This document shows positions 17,290 through 27,628 of a stretch of 49,229 nt of DNA, piece after piece. The position numbers and the translations under genes are program-made. Each line of letters begins with the position of its first letter. The first letter of the stretch is position 1. Below the pieces are notes generated by a model. The model did not search any database. It saw only the letters and a list, made by a program, of their open reading frames with translations, and had not been told where the DNA came from. The stretch covers positions 1 through 49,229 of the forward strand of contig NZ_LAXJ01000001.1 of assembly GCF_001441615.1 (NCBI RefSeq). The letters are read 5' to 3'. Origin of the DNA: Roseovarius atlanticus. Its GTDB lineage: Bacteria > Pseudomonadota > Alphaproteobacteria > Rhodobacterales > Rhodobacteraceae.

Positions 17290-18027
17290 ATGTTTGCGGT
17301 TCTGAAGACCGGTGGCAAACAGTACAAGGTTCAGTCGGGCGATATGCTCCGGGTGGAAAAACTTGCTGCCGACGCCGGTGAAAAAGTTCAGTTCAACGAG
17401 ATCCTGATGCTGGGCGGCGACTCGCCGGTCATCGGTGCTCCGCTGGTCGACGGCGCGGCCGTGCAGGCCGAGGTGGTGGACCAGATCAAGGGTGACAAGG
17501 TCATCAACTTCGTCAAGCGTCGCCGTAAGCACGGCTCGCAGCGGACCCGCGGCCACCGTCAGCAACTGACGCTTCTGCGCGTGACCGAGATCCTCGAGAA
17601 GGGCGCCGACAAGTCGGGCGTGAAGGCCGCCGTTGGCGCAAGCGCACTGGCCGCCGGCATGGGCAAGACCCGTTACGCCGACAACAAGGCCGAGCAAGCC
17701 GAGATGGCCAAGCGCGTGAAAAACGACGAAGCCAAGGAAAAGAGCGTCGCCAAGAAAGCCGAACCCAAAGCCGAGAAGAAGGCCGAGGAAAAGAAGGCCG
17801 CCCCGAAGAAAGCCGCGAAGGCCGAAGGTGGCGACGATTTGAAGGAGCTGTCCGGCGTTGGCCCGGCGCTTGAAAAGAAACTGCACGAGGCAGGCGTGAC
17901 CACGTTTGCCCAGATCGCGGCATGGACCGCCGATGACATCGCCGAGATGGACGAGAAACTGTCCTTCAAAGGCCGCATCGAGCGTGAAGGCTGGGTCGAA
18001 CAGGCCAAAGAACTGGCCAAAGGCTAA
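17290..18027 (+). CDS. rplU: 50S ribosomal protein L21 with C-terminal helix-hairpin-helix extension
   Basis: The first 104 residues are a normal L21 ([34 protein letters not shown]), which binds 23S rRNA in the large subunit. L21 is usually about 100-105 aa; this one has 245. Residues 105-180 form a Lys/Ala/Glu-rich, probably disordered or helical linker. Residues 182-243 form a helix-hairpin-helix-like domain ([20 protein letters not shown], then [18 protein letters not shown]). Such a tail is, to my knowledge, seen in other Rhodobacterales. It is followed 11 bases later by rpmA, the usual pair. The role of the tail is unknown; the domain type often binds nucleic acid. Confidence 0.96.
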   Translation: MFAVLKTGGKQYKVQSGDMLRVEKLAADAGEKVQFNEILMLGGDSPVIGAPLVDGAAVQAEVVDQIKGDKVINFVKRRRKHGSQRTRGHRQQLTLLRVTEILEKGADKSGVKAAVGASALAAGMGKTRYADNKAEQAEMAKRVKNDEAKEKSVAKKAEPKAEKKAEEKKAAPKKAAKAEGGDDLKELSGVGPALEKKLHEAGVTTFAQIAAWTADDIAEMDEKLSFKGRIEREGWVEQAKELAKG

Positions 18028-18038
18028 GGAGAGACGAG

Positions 18039-18308
18039 ATGGCACACAAGAAAGCAGGCGGTTCATCCAGAAACGGTCGCGACTCGATCGGTCGTCGTCT
18101 TGGCGTCAAGAAATACGGCGGCGAGGCCGTGATTCCGGGCAATATCCTGGTGCGTCAGCGCGGCAACAAGTTCTGGCCGGGTGACGGCGTGGGGCAGGGT
18201 AAGGATCACACCCTCTTTGCGACCGTCGAAGGCTCTGTTCAGTTCCGCAAGGGCCTCAAGGGCCGTACCTTTATTTCGGTTCTCCCGGTGGCGGAGGCCG
18301 CCGAGTAA
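18039..18308 (+). CDS. rpmA: 50S ribosomal protein L27
   Basis: This 89-aa basic protein is L27 of the large ribosomal subunit, whose N-terminus reaches the peptidyl-transferase centre. The N-terminus [20 protein letters not shown] and the block [20 protein letters not shown] are diagnostic. An AGGAGA-type ribosome binding site precedes the ATG. It is co-transcribed with rplU and followed by a strong intrinsic terminator. Confidence 0.98.
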   Translation: MAHKKAGGSSRNGRDSIGRRLGVKKYGGEAVIPGNILVRQRGNKFWPGDGVGQGKDHTLFATVEGSVQFRKGLKGRTFISVLPVAEAAE

Positions 18309-18335
18309 GCCGAACCTTCAAGGCATGATATTCAG

Positions 18336-18366
18336 GGGGATCGGCACAGCGCCGGTCCCCTTTTTT
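18336..18366 (+). terminator. Intrinsic terminator after rpmA
   Basis: A GGGGATCGGC / GCCGGTCCCC stem of 10 positions (one G-U possible in RNA) with a 5-base loop is followed by six T residues (18361-18366). It cleanly ends the rplU-rpmA unit, 28 bases after the rpmA stop and 18 bases before the next gene. Confidence 0.9.
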
Positions 18367-18383
18367 CATTTCGGAGGCACGTC

Positions 18384-18989
18384 ATGAGCGTGGCCGTCAC
18401 ATCCTTCCTCGTCTTTGGCGCGTCGCAAGTCGGCACGCCCGGGCCCGCCAACATGGCGCTTCTGGCGACAGGCGCGCGCTTTGGCTTTCGCGCGGCGCTG
18501 CCCTTTGTTGCCGGGGTGGTGATTGGAAAGCAGTTTGTGATCTGGCCCGTGGGGTTCGGCCTGATGGAACTGGCCGACCGCGCGCCTTACGTGTTCGACA
18601 TTCTGAAATGGGTGTCTGCGGCCTATATCTGCTGGCTCGCGTGGAAGGTCGCCCATCTGCGCCTCGGTCCGGCTGACGCGCAGGCGACCGCACCCGGTTT
18701 TCTGGCCGGACTGATCGTGCACCCGCTCAACCCCAAGGCCTGGGCGATGATTGTCGCCGGCTTTACCAATTTCGTCGATGCGGGCACGCCCGCCTTGCAG
18801 GCCACGCTGACCATATCCATCTGTCTTTTAAGCCTGCAATTGTTGCTGCACCCGATCTGGACACTTGGAGGAGACCGGATCGCGCGCACCGTGGCGGGAA
18901 CGCCGGCCGAGCCGCACCTGATGCGCGCCCTGGCCGCGCTGACCGTTGCATCCGTCCTGTTCGTGCTTTTCGGAGGAGACAGCACATGA
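18384..18989 (+). CDS. LysE/RhtB-family amino-acid exporter
   Basis: This 201-aa membrane protein has about six hydrophobic helices and the family signature near the N-terminus (QVGTPGPANMALLATGARFG). It should export an amino acid or related metabolite across the inner membrane using the proton gradient. The middle has HPLNPKAWAMIVAGFTNF, also typical. It overlaps the next acetyltransferase gene by 4 bases (ATGA), so the exporter and the two GNAT genes form an operon. The substrate is unknown. Confidence 0.88.
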   Translation: MSVAVTSFLVFGASQVGTPGPANMALLATGARFGFRAALPFVAGVVIGKQFVIWPVGFGLMELADRAPYVFDILKWVSAAYICWLAWKVAHLRLGPADAQATAPGFLAGLIVHPLNPKAWAMIVAGFTNFVDAGTPALQATLTISICLLSLQLLLHPIWTLGGDRIARTVAGTPAEPHLMRALAALTVASVLFVLFGGDST

Positions 18990-19531
18990 AGCTTGAGACA
19001 ATCACCACCGACACCCTTCTGGAAACCGAACGGTTCGACCTGCGCCCCATCCGCGAGTCCGACGCGGGCCTGATTTCGCTCTATGCCGGCGACGAGCGGG
19101 TGGCCCGGTTCACCACGTCCATTCCGCATCCGCTTCCGCCGGGCACGGCCGAGGCCTTTATTTCGCGCGTCATGGACCCAGAGCATCCCGAGGATGTCTG
19201 GGTCATGGACGGCACGCGCATCGGTGGCGGCGAGGTCATGGGCCTGATCGGGCTGGAACGGATGGACCGCGACCAGTCCGAGATCGGCTATTGGGTCGCA
19301 CCTGCCTACTGGAACAGCGGCATCGCCTCGGCGGCGGTCAAAGCGATCCTGTCGGCCAACCCGCAGAACGCGCGGACGGTCTTTGCCAGCGTCTTTCAGG
19401 ACAACGCCGCCTCGGCCCGGGTGCTGACGAACAGCGGCTTTCGCTATCTCGGCGACGCCGAGAGCTTTTCTGTCGCGCGCAAGGCCAACGTGCCGACGTG
19501 GACGTACAGCCGGGCGTCGGACAATGGCTGA
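18986..19531 (+). CDS. GNAT-family N-acetyltransferase (RimJ/RimL-like)
   Basis: This 181-aa acetyltransferase of the RimJ/RimL-like group transfers acetyl from acetyl-CoA to an amine. LETERFDLRPIRESDAGLIS is the typical N-terminal strand-helix, IGYWVAPAYWNSGIASAAVK contains the acetyl-CoA-binding region, and NAASARVLTNSGFRYLGDAE is the usual C-terminal block. It overlaps the LysE gene upstream by 4 bases and the second GNAT gene downstream by 8 bases. The substrate (protein N-terminus, antibiotic or small amine) is not evident. Confidence 0.88.
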   Translation: MKLETITTDTLLETERFDLRPIRESDAGLISLYAGDERVARFTTSIPHPLPPGTAEAFISRVMDPEHPEDVWVMDGTRIGGGEVMGLIGLERMDRDQSEIGYWVAPAYWNSGIASAAVKAILSANPQNARTVFASVFQDNAASARVLTNSGFRYLGDAESFSVARKANVPTWTYSRASDNG

Positions 19532-20027
19532 TGGCATCTTGGCTCGAACCGAACGCCTGGTGTGGCGGGAGGGGACCGAGGCGGATGTCGCTGCCCTGCA
19601 CGCCATTGCCTCGGACTTCGATGTCGTGCGCCAGACCGAGACGTGGCCGTGGCCGCCTGACCTTGACTTCACGACCAAACGCTGTTTGCCCAACCCCGAG
19701 TACGAAGGTCACGCCGGTGTCGTCACAGTCGATGATGAAGTCATCGGCCTTATGGGAGTCGGCAAGGGCGGCATGGGCTACATGCTGGCGCCGACCCACT
19801 GGGGCAAGGGATTTGCCACTGAAATCGGTCGCGCGGCCGTGGACCTCGCGTTTGAACGTCATGACTGGCCGAAACTGTCGGCCTGCGTCTTCTCCGACAA
19901 TCCCGCCTCGGGCCGGGTGTTGGAAAAGCTCGGCTTCCGCGTGGTCGGGCCCTGCGAGGGGCCAAGCGCCGCGCGCGGCGGCATCTTTCCGATCATCAAC
20001 TACGTGTTGGAACGACCCAAGGCTTGA
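19524..20027 (+). CDS. GNAT-family N-acetyltransferase, second copy
   Basis: This 167-aa protein has the same RimJ/RimL-like layout as its upstream neighbour: ARTERLVWREGTEADVAAL at the start, YMLAPTHWGKGFATEIGRAA for acetyl-CoA binding, and NPASGRVLEKLGFRVVGPCE near the end. It is probably a diverged tandem duplicate. It overlaps the preceding gene by 8 bases and lies 50 bases upstream of obgE. Substrate is unknown. Confidence 0.87.
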   Translation: MADGILARTERLVWREGTEADVAALHAIASDFDVVRQTETWPWPPDLDFTTKRCLPNPEYEGHAGVVTVDDEVIGLMGVGKGGMGYMLAPTHWGKGFATEIGRAAVDLAFERHDWPKLSACVFSDNPASGRVLEKLGFRVVGPCEGPSAARGGIFPIINYVLERPKA

Positions 20028-20068
20028 GCCGCACGCCGTTTCGCACTATCGCAAGGCCTGAACAATAA

Positions 20069-22209
<2,141 letters not shown>

Positions 22210-22249
22210 CCGAACGACTGCTAGGTTCGGCTGAACGCACAGGTGCCCC

Positions 22250-23515
22250 ATGAAAGATCTCGAAAACATTCCCGCCCTGATGGCCGAGATCGGCCAGCGC
22301 GCCAAGTCCGCAGCCACCGTGCTTGCAACCGCCGCGCCCGAGGCCAAGACCCGCGCATTGACCGCGGCGGCCGACGCAGTGTGGGAGAGACGCGCCGAAA
22401 TCCTCGATGCGAACGCCAAGGACCTTGAATTCGGTCGCGAAAAGGGGCTGTCGGATGCGATGATGGACCGCCTGATGCTGGACGAGGATCGGATCCGTGG
22501 TATGTGTGACGGACTGCGCGCCATTGCGGCCCAGGACGACCCTGTAGGCGAGGTGATCGACGAATGGGACCGCCCGAACGGCCTGCACATTCGCCGGGTA
22601 CGCACACCGCTCGGCGTGATCGGGGTGATCTATGAAAGCCGTCCCAACGTCACGGCGGATGCGGGCGCGCTTTGCCTGAAATCCGGCAACGCGGTGATCC
22701 TGCGCGGCGGCTCGGAAAGCTTTCATTCCTCCGGTGCCATCCATCGCTGCCTTGCCGCGGGCCTGGCCGAGGCCGGGCTGCCCGAGGATGCGATCCAGCT
22801 TGTCCCGACCCGCGACCGCGCGGCGGTGCAGGAAATGCTGACCATGACCGCCACGATCGACGTGATCGTACCGCGCGGCGGCAAGGGGCTTGTGGGCCTT
22901 GTCCAGCGCGAGGCGAGGGTGCCCGTCTTCGCGCATCTTGAAGGCATCGTGCATATCTACATCGACAAGCACGCGGACCCGGAAAAGGCGCTGCGCGTCG
23001 TGATGAATGCCAAGACCCGCCGCACCGGCATCTGTGGCGCGGCGGAATGCCTGCTGATTCACAAGGACGCCACCGACACGATCGGGCAGGGCGTGATCCG
23101 CGCCTTGGTGGAAAAGGGAGTCGAGGTCCGTGCCGACACGGCCCTGCAAGCGGTGCCGGGAACGGTTCCTGCCGCAGAGGGCGACTGGGGATTCGAGTTC
23201 CTGGCGATGGTCATGGCCGCGAAACAGGTGAACGACGTGTCGGACGCCATCGAGCATATCCGGCAACACGGATCACAGCACACCGACTGCATCATCACAG
23301 AGGATGACGCCACCGCGGAGCGTTTCTTTGCCGAGCTGGACAGCGCGATCCTGATGCGCAACGCTTCGACCCAGTTTGCCGATGGCGGAGAGTTCGGCAT
23401 GGGCGCCGAGATCGGGATCGCCACCGGCAAGATGCACGCCCGCGGCCCCGTGGGTGCCCGGCAGTTGACCAGTTTCAAATACCTGGTGGACGGCGACGGC
23501 GCTATCCGCGCCTGA
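22250..23515 (+). CDS. proA: Gamma-glutamyl phosphate reductase
   Basis: This 421-aa enzyme reduces gamma-glutamyl phosphate to glutamate semialdehyde with NADPH, the second step of proline synthesis. It belongs to the aldehyde-dehydrogenase superfamily. The conserved [19 protein letters not shown] and [14 protein letters not shown] blocks are present, and the catalytic cysteine lies in the [13 protein letters not shown] region. The C-terminus has [20 protein letters not shown]. Its end overlaps the convergent chpT gene by 14 bases. Confidence 0.97.
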   Translation: MKDLENIPALMAEIGQRAKSAATVLATAAPEAKTRALTAAADAVWERRAEILDANAKDLEFGREKGLSDAMMDRLMLDEDRIRGMCDGLRAIAAQDDPVGEVIDEWDRPNGLHIRRVRTPLGVIGVIYESRPNVTADAGALCLKSGNAVILRGGSESFHSSGAIHRCLAAGLAEAGLPEDAIQLVPTRDRAAVQEMLTMTATIDVIVPRGGKGLVGLVQREARVPVFAHLEGIVHIYIDKHADPEKALRVVMNAKTRRTGICGAAECLLIHKDATDTIGQGVIRALVEKGVEVRADTALQAVPGTVPAAEGDWGFEFLAMVMAAKQVNDVSDAIEHIRQHGSQHTDCIITEDDATAERFFAELDSAILMRNASTQFADGGEFGMGAEIGIATGKMHARGPVGARQLTSFKYLVDGDGAIRA

Positions 23516-24110
23516 GCCTGACTTCCGCCGCGGCGTCCGACAAAACCGCCGAACAATCCAGCCGCGCGTCCCACGCCGCGGCGGGCAGGATCACGAATTG
23601 CACGTGCGCCGGCGCCGGCAGGGCGCTGCCCGGCGTGCCGTTCAGCATGTCCCAAAGCGTGGGGTCCGCATTCATCCGCTTGCCAGTGGCGCGAACAATC
23701 CAGCCGTCATCGAAGCGAGCCATGGTGATACTACCACCATACGGCACCGCCTGTTCCGCACACAGCAGCGCCAGCATGACCGCGCGCACCTCGGTTCGGG
23801 GGTAGTGTCCGGCGGGAAATGGTTCAATCTCGGTCCGGTCGTCGGCATGTAGGTCTCTGAGGATCGCGTTGACCTCCTCGGCGCCGGTTTCCTGCTCCTT
23901 GCTGGCCACGCCGAAGGCCAGGCGAAAGAAACGAATCCGGGCATTGGCATGGGCCACACTGTCCGCGACCAGCGACAATTCTGGCGAGCCTGCACTGTCC
24001 GACAATTCCAGCAATTCGATCCCGTTGCTGACCGCGCCGATCGGGCTGATCAGGTCATGACAGATACGAGAACCTATCAAAGCCGCGATGGCGTTGGTAT
24101 CGTTTGCCAA
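23502..24110 (-). CDS. chpT: Histidine phosphotransferase ChpT
   Basis: ChpT passes phosphate from the hybrid kinase CckA to the master regulator CtrA (and to CpdR). The 202-aa product shows the diagnostic block [18 protein letters not shown] with phospho-acceptor His18, followed by a degenerate ATPase-like fold without nucleotide-binding motifs. I chose the TTG at 24110 because AAAGGA lies 6 bases upstream. ATG codons at 24149 and 24158 are in frame but would overlap the start of the divergent DUF3553 gene and lack as good a ribosome binding site. The partner kinase gene cckA is in the same window at 46563. Confidence 0.9.
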   Translation of the reverse strand: MANDTNAIAALIGSRICHDLISPIGAVSNGIELLELSDSAGSPELSLVADSVAHANARIRFFRLAFGVASKEQETGAEEVNAILRDLHADDRTEIEPFPAGHYPRTEVRAVMLALLCAEQAVPYGGSITMARFDDGWIVRATGKRMNADPTLWDMLNGTPGSALPAPAHVQFVILPAAAWDARLDCSAVLSDAAAEVRLRRG

Positions 24111-24138
24111 ATCGTTTCCTTTCCCGTGGAGCCCGCCG

Positions 24139-24321
24139 ATGTCCGACATGAACAGCATTCTCGAGCCCGGTATGCTCGTGGTCCACCCCGATCAGCCCGA
24201 CTGGGGCACAGGGCAGGTCCAGTCCAACATCGGTGGTAAGATCACGGTGAATTTTCAGGATGTCGGAAAAGTGGTGATCGACGGCTCCCGCGTTGAATTG
24301 ATACCGGTGACTGAACCATAA
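24139..24321 (+). CDS. DUF3553 small protein
   Basis: This 60-aa protein has a compact SH3-like or CarD-like fold suggested by GMLVVHPDQPDWGTGQVQSN and KITVNFQDVGKVVI, the usual DUF3553 pattern. It is divergent from chpT with only 28 bases between the chosen starts. GGAG lies about 7 bases upstream of the ATG at 24139; a second ATG at 24145 is possible. In some proteins this domain occurs at the end of helicases; alone, its function is unknown. Confidence 0.8.
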   Translation: MSDMNSILEPGMLVVHPDQPDWGTGQVQSNIGGKITVNFQDVGKVVIDGSRVELIPVTEP

Positions 24322-24327
24322 GCAACG

Positions 24328-24343
24328 TTACCAAAACGTTAAC
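24328..24343 (+). promoter_or_regulatory. Near-consensus CtrA-binding site upstream of olsB
   Basis: TTAC-CAAAACG-TTAAC matches the CtrA consensus TTAA-N7-TTAAC with one mismatch. It lies 6 bases after the DUF3553 stop and about 127 bases before the olsB start. CtrA itself is not in the window, but its phosphodonor ChpT is encoded next door. Confidence 0.4.
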
Positions 24344-24469
24344 ACGCGCAGGTTCGCTCGCAAGTCTCGTTTTGGCTGCGGGCAAAGACGCGCCACAGGA
24401 CTGCAAGAGGTTGCAGCACGGGACAGAAAGGCTTTAAAACCCGCGCAGCCAACCTGAACGGACCCTTTG

Positions 24470-25237
24470 ATGTATTCGCGCGACGTGCAGTTCACCGCAA
24501 GACTTGCCCGGACCGAAGAAGACCTGCACGCGGCACAACGCCTGCGCTACGAGGTCTTCGTCGCGGAACTGGGCGGTGACGGCCCGCTCGTCGACCACGA
24601 TGCGCGGCTGGAACGTGACCGGTTCGATCCCTATTTCGACCACCTGCTTCTGGCCGACGAGTCCCGCGGCGGCGAGATTGTCGGTGTCTACCGGGTCTTG
24701 CGCGACGATCAGGCCGCCGAGGCCGGTCAGTTCTATTCCGAGGACGAGTACGATCTTTCCGTCCTCAAATCCTCGGGCCGGCGCATCATGGAGCTGGGCC
24801 GGTCGTGCCTTGCCGAGGGCTATCGCGGTGGCGCCGCCATGTATCACCTGTGGAACGGTCTGGCGCGCTATGTGGCCGAACACGGCATCGAGATCCTGTT
24901 CGGCGTCGCCAGCTTTCACGGAACCGATACCGATGCCCTGGCGCAGCCCATGTCGCTGCTTCACCACCGCCACCTGGCACCAGAACCTCTGCGTGTCCGC
25001 ACCGTGCCCGCCCATTACCAACCGCTCGACCTTGTGCCTGAACACCAGATCGACCGGCGCGCGGCCATGTTGCAGGTGCCCGCCCTGATCAAGGCCTACC
25101 TGCGGCTTGGCGGGTTCGTCGGGGATGGGGCCTTTATTGACCATACGTTCAACACGACCGATGTCTGCCTCGTGATGGACACCGCGCAACTGAACGCGCG
25201 TCAAAAGACAATTTATGCCAAGGGGGCCGACCTGTGA
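24470..25237 (+). CDS. olsB: L-ornithine N-alpha-acyltransferase
   Basis: This 255-aa enzyme transfers a 3-hydroxyacyl group from acyl-carrier protein to ornithine, giving lyso-ornithine lipid. It has the GNAT-like fold of the OlsB group: RLRYEVFVAELGGDGPLVDH near the start and RIMELGRSCLAEGYRGGAAM in the middle. It overlaps olsA by 4 bases (GTGA), the standard olsBA operon. The product is a phosphorus-free membrane lipid. A possible CtrA site lies upstream; no Pho box was recognised. Confidence 0.93.
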   Translation: MYSRDVQFTARLARTEEDLHAAQRLRYEVFVAELGGDGPLVDHDARLERDRFDPYFDHLLLADESRGGEIVGVYRVLRDDQAAEAGQFYSEDEYDLSVLKSSGRRIMELGRSCLAEGYRGGAAMYHLWNGLARYVAEHGIEILFGVASFHGTDTDALAQPMSLLHHRHLAPEPLRVRTVPAHYQPLDLVPEHQIDRRAAMLQVPALIKAYLRLGGFVGDGAFIDHTFNTTDVCLVMDTAQLNARQKTIYAKGADL

Positions 25238-26067
25238 GCAGCACGTGGGAGTCTCAGCGTCCTGCGAAACTGGCCCACGTCAAGGGGACAGGTTGGCTGA
25301 TACTGGTGCTGCGCGTGGCGCTCTTGTTGGCAATCATCGTGCCAGGTGTCATCGCAGTGCTGGTCCTGCGCCTTGCAGAACCTTTCTTCTTTGACCGGCA
25401 CCGCCCGTGGACCGCGCGCTTGCAACGCTGGGCCATCTGGGCCGGGCTGCACGTGATCGGACTGCGCTATCGGCGCGAAGGACGACCCATGCAGAGCCAT
25501 GGCGCAGTGGTGGCCAATCATGCCTCGTGGATGGATATCTTTGCCCTGGGGGCAGGGCAGGCGATCACCTTCGTGTCCAAGGCCGAGGTGGCCGGTTGGC
25601 CCGGCATCGGTTTTCTCGCGCGGCTCGTCGGCACAGTCTTCATCAGCCGCGACCCCCGGCAGGCCGATGCACAGCGCAATCAATTGAAGGCCGAGCTTGA
25701 TGCCGGGCGAAAGCTTTTGTTCTTCCCCGAAGGCACCTCGACCGACGGGATGCGCGTGCTGCCGTTCAAGTCGAGCCTCTTTGCCGCGTTCACCGATTTG
25801 GAAGCGGGTCTGCGGATTCAGCCCGTCACGGTCGTCTACGTCGCGCCCGACGGGGTGGAGGAGCCGCGCTTTTACGGCTGGTGGGGCGACATGGATCTTG
25901 GACCGCACATGTTGCAGGTTCTGTCGCGGTTTCCCCAGGGCGGGGTGCGCGTGATCTATCACGAACCGATCAGCGTCAGCGACTATCCCGACCGCAAGGC
26001 CCTGGCCCGCGCCTTGGAGGCGAAAGTGCGTAGCGCGATGCCCCCCGAAGCCGCGTTGCCGGGCTGA
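25234..26067 (+). CDS. olsA: Lyso-ornithine lipid O-acyltransferase
   Basis: This 277-aa membrane-bound acyltransferase of the PlsC family adds the second fatty acid to lyso-ornithine lipid. An N-terminal membrane helix is at about residues 20-45. The catalytic H-x4-D motif appears as NHASWMD and the second motif as FFPEGTSTDGMRVLPFKSSL. The start is GTG overlapping the olsB stop. It may also act on lysophosphatidic acid, as some OlsA proteins do. Confidence 0.93.
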   Translation: MSSTWESQRPAKLAHVKGTGWLILVLRVALLLAIIVPGVIAVLVLRLAEPFFFDRHRPWTARLQRWAIWAGLHVIGLRYRREGRPMQSHGAVVANHASWMDIFALGAGQAITFVSKAEVAGWPGIGFLARLVGTVFISRDPRQADAQRNQLKAELDAGRKLLFFPEGTSTDGMRVLPFKSSLFAAFTDLEAGLRIQPVTVVYVAPDGVEEPRFYGWWGDMDLGPHMLQVLSRFPQGGVRVIYHEPISVSDYPDRKALARALEAKVRSAMPPEAALPG

Positions 26068-26087
26068 GGCCGTAGCCCTGACGCCGC

Positions 26088-26708
26088 TCAGCGCATGGCT
26101 GCGACCAGTTCGCCCAAGGCGGCGCTGGGGTCGTCCGAGCGCCAGATCTCGTCACCGATCCCGAAGAAATCGGTCATGGTGCTCAGCTGCGCCACCGTGG
26201 AGGCGTCCAGCGCGCCCTCGGCGACCACAGGCACCTCGATCACCTGTGACCACCACTCGAAAAGCTCGGCCTCGGCCTGCGACCCGTCGCCAAGGGCCGA
26301 GACGCCGGCGGGACCGAAGCTGACGTAATCGGCGCCGGCTTCGCCAGCGCTCATTCCATCGTGGCGCGAGGTGCCGCAAAACGCGCCGACGATGGCATCC
26401 GGCCCCAGTTCCTTGCGCGCCTTGCGCACGGTGCGCGACCCGTCCGTCAGATGCACGCCGTCCAGCCCCAGACGCTCGGCCAGCACGAAATGCGTGTCGA
26501 TCACGATGGCCACGTCGTGCCCATGCGCGACCTCGCGGCAGGTGTCGGCGGCCCGGCACAACGCGGTCTCGTCATGTGTCGACAGCGCCAGCCGCACGCA
26601 GGCAATCTCGTGGTCGCGCAGGACGCGGTCCAGCATGGAGGGAAACCGCGCCAGTTCGATCTCGGGCGGGGTGATCAGATAGATTTGCGGCTGCTCGGGC
26701 TCTGCCAT
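26088..26708 (-). CDS. Divergent thiamine-phosphate-synthase-like (ThiE/TenI) protein
   Basis: This 206-aa protein has a TIM-barrel pattern related to ThiE: QIYLITPPE at the start, GLDGVHLTDGSR in the middle, and AGADYVSFGP later. The loops that bind pyrophosphate and thiazole in true ThiE are altered: the usual GHS-type motif reads GAFCGTSRHDGMSAGEA and the C-terminal AIGGI-type motif reads VAEGAL. No other thiamine gene is nearby. It is convergent with olsA and divergent from trmJ. It may be a ThiE paralogue or TenI-like protein with another activity. Confidence 0.7.
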   Translation of the reverse strand: MAEPEQPQIYLITPPEIELARFPSMLDRVLRDHEIACVRLALSTHDETALCRAADTCREVAHGHDVAIVIDTHFVLAERLGLDGVHLTDGSRTVRKARKELGPDAIVGAFCGTSRHDGMSAGEAGADYVSFGPAGVSALGDGSQAEAELFEWWSQVIEVPVVAEGALDASTVAQLSTMTDFFGIGDEIWRSDDPSAALGELVAAMR

Positions 26709-26835
26709 GGTCTTGTCGTCCTGTTTTTGCCCCTATAACCGGGATTTGCGAACGCGTCTACGGGACGCGAACGCCGTCTTTTGCGCTTTCCCGCAAGGGC
26801 AGGCTGGATTATGGCGGGCACGTCGGAGGAACAGG

Positions 26836-27579
26836 ATGCCAAGCGAAAACAGACAGCCGCGCTTTGTGCTCGTACGCCCGCAGATGGGCGAAAACATCGG
26901 CGCCGCCGCGCGCGCGATGTGGAATTTTGGCCTCGACCGGATGGTCGTCGTGGCTCCGCGCGACGGCTGGCCCAACCCCAAAGCCGTGGCCATGGCCAGC
27001 GGCGCAGGCCGGTTGCTGGACGACGCGCGCCTGGTGCCCGATCTGCCGTCGGCGGTCGAGGAGGATAGTTTCGTTATGGCCACGACCGCCCGCGTGCGGG
27101 GCCTGACCAAGCCCGTGTTCAGCCCGGAAGAGGCCATGGCAGAGGCCGCCAGGCGCCTTGCGCGAGGCGAAAGAGTGTCTGTGCTGTTCGGGCCCGAACG
27201 GGCCGGGCTGGAAAATGAGGATGTGGCCCGCGCCAACGCCATCATCAGCGTGCCGGTGAACCCCGACTTCCCAAGCCTGAACCTCGCCCAATGCGTGCTC
27301 TTGTGCGGCTACGAGTGGCGCCGCGCGTCTCAGGCGGTCGAGGCCGCGCGCGTCGACATGGCCGGCACCGAATGGGCCAACCAGAACGAGATCGAAGCGC
27401 TGTCTTCGCATTACGAAGAACGCCTTGAAGATGCAGGCTTTTTCTTTCCAGAGGCCAAGGCGTCCGGTATGAAGATCAACCTGCGCAACATGTGGAGCCG
27501 GATGCCCCTGACGCGGGCCGACGTGCAAACGCTGCACGGCGTGCTGCGGCAAATGGTGCGCTGGAAGGAGCGCGGTTGA
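26836..27579 (+). CDS. trmJ: tRNA 2'-O-ribose methyltransferase TrmJ
   Basis: This 247-aa SPOUT-family enzyme methylates the 2'-OH of nucleotide 32 in several tRNAs using SAM. The N-terminal block FVLVRPQMGENIGAAARAM and the knot motifs (VLFGPERAGLENEDV and IISVPVNPDFPSLNLAQ) are typical. The start at 26836 is chosen because GGAGGA lies 5 bases upstream and because it gives the usual N-terminus; the frame stays open to 26707. It lies 49 bases upstream of ctaA. Confidence 0.92.
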   Translation: MPSENRQPRFVLVRPQMGENIGAAARAMWNFGLDRMVVVAPRDGWPNPKAVAMASGAGRLLDDARLVPDLPSAVEEDSFVMATTARVRGLTKPVFSPEEAMAEAARRLARGERVSVLFGPERAGLENEDVARANAIISVPVNPDFPSLNLAQCVLLCGYEWRRASQAVEAARVDMAGTEWANQNEIEALSSHYEERLEDAGFFFPEAKASGMKINLRNMWSRMPLTRADVQTLHGVLRQMVRWKERG

Positions 27580-27628
27580 AGCGCCGCGCGGCGCGGATTA
27601 ACGTCACGCCAAAGTCAGAGGGCGGAAC

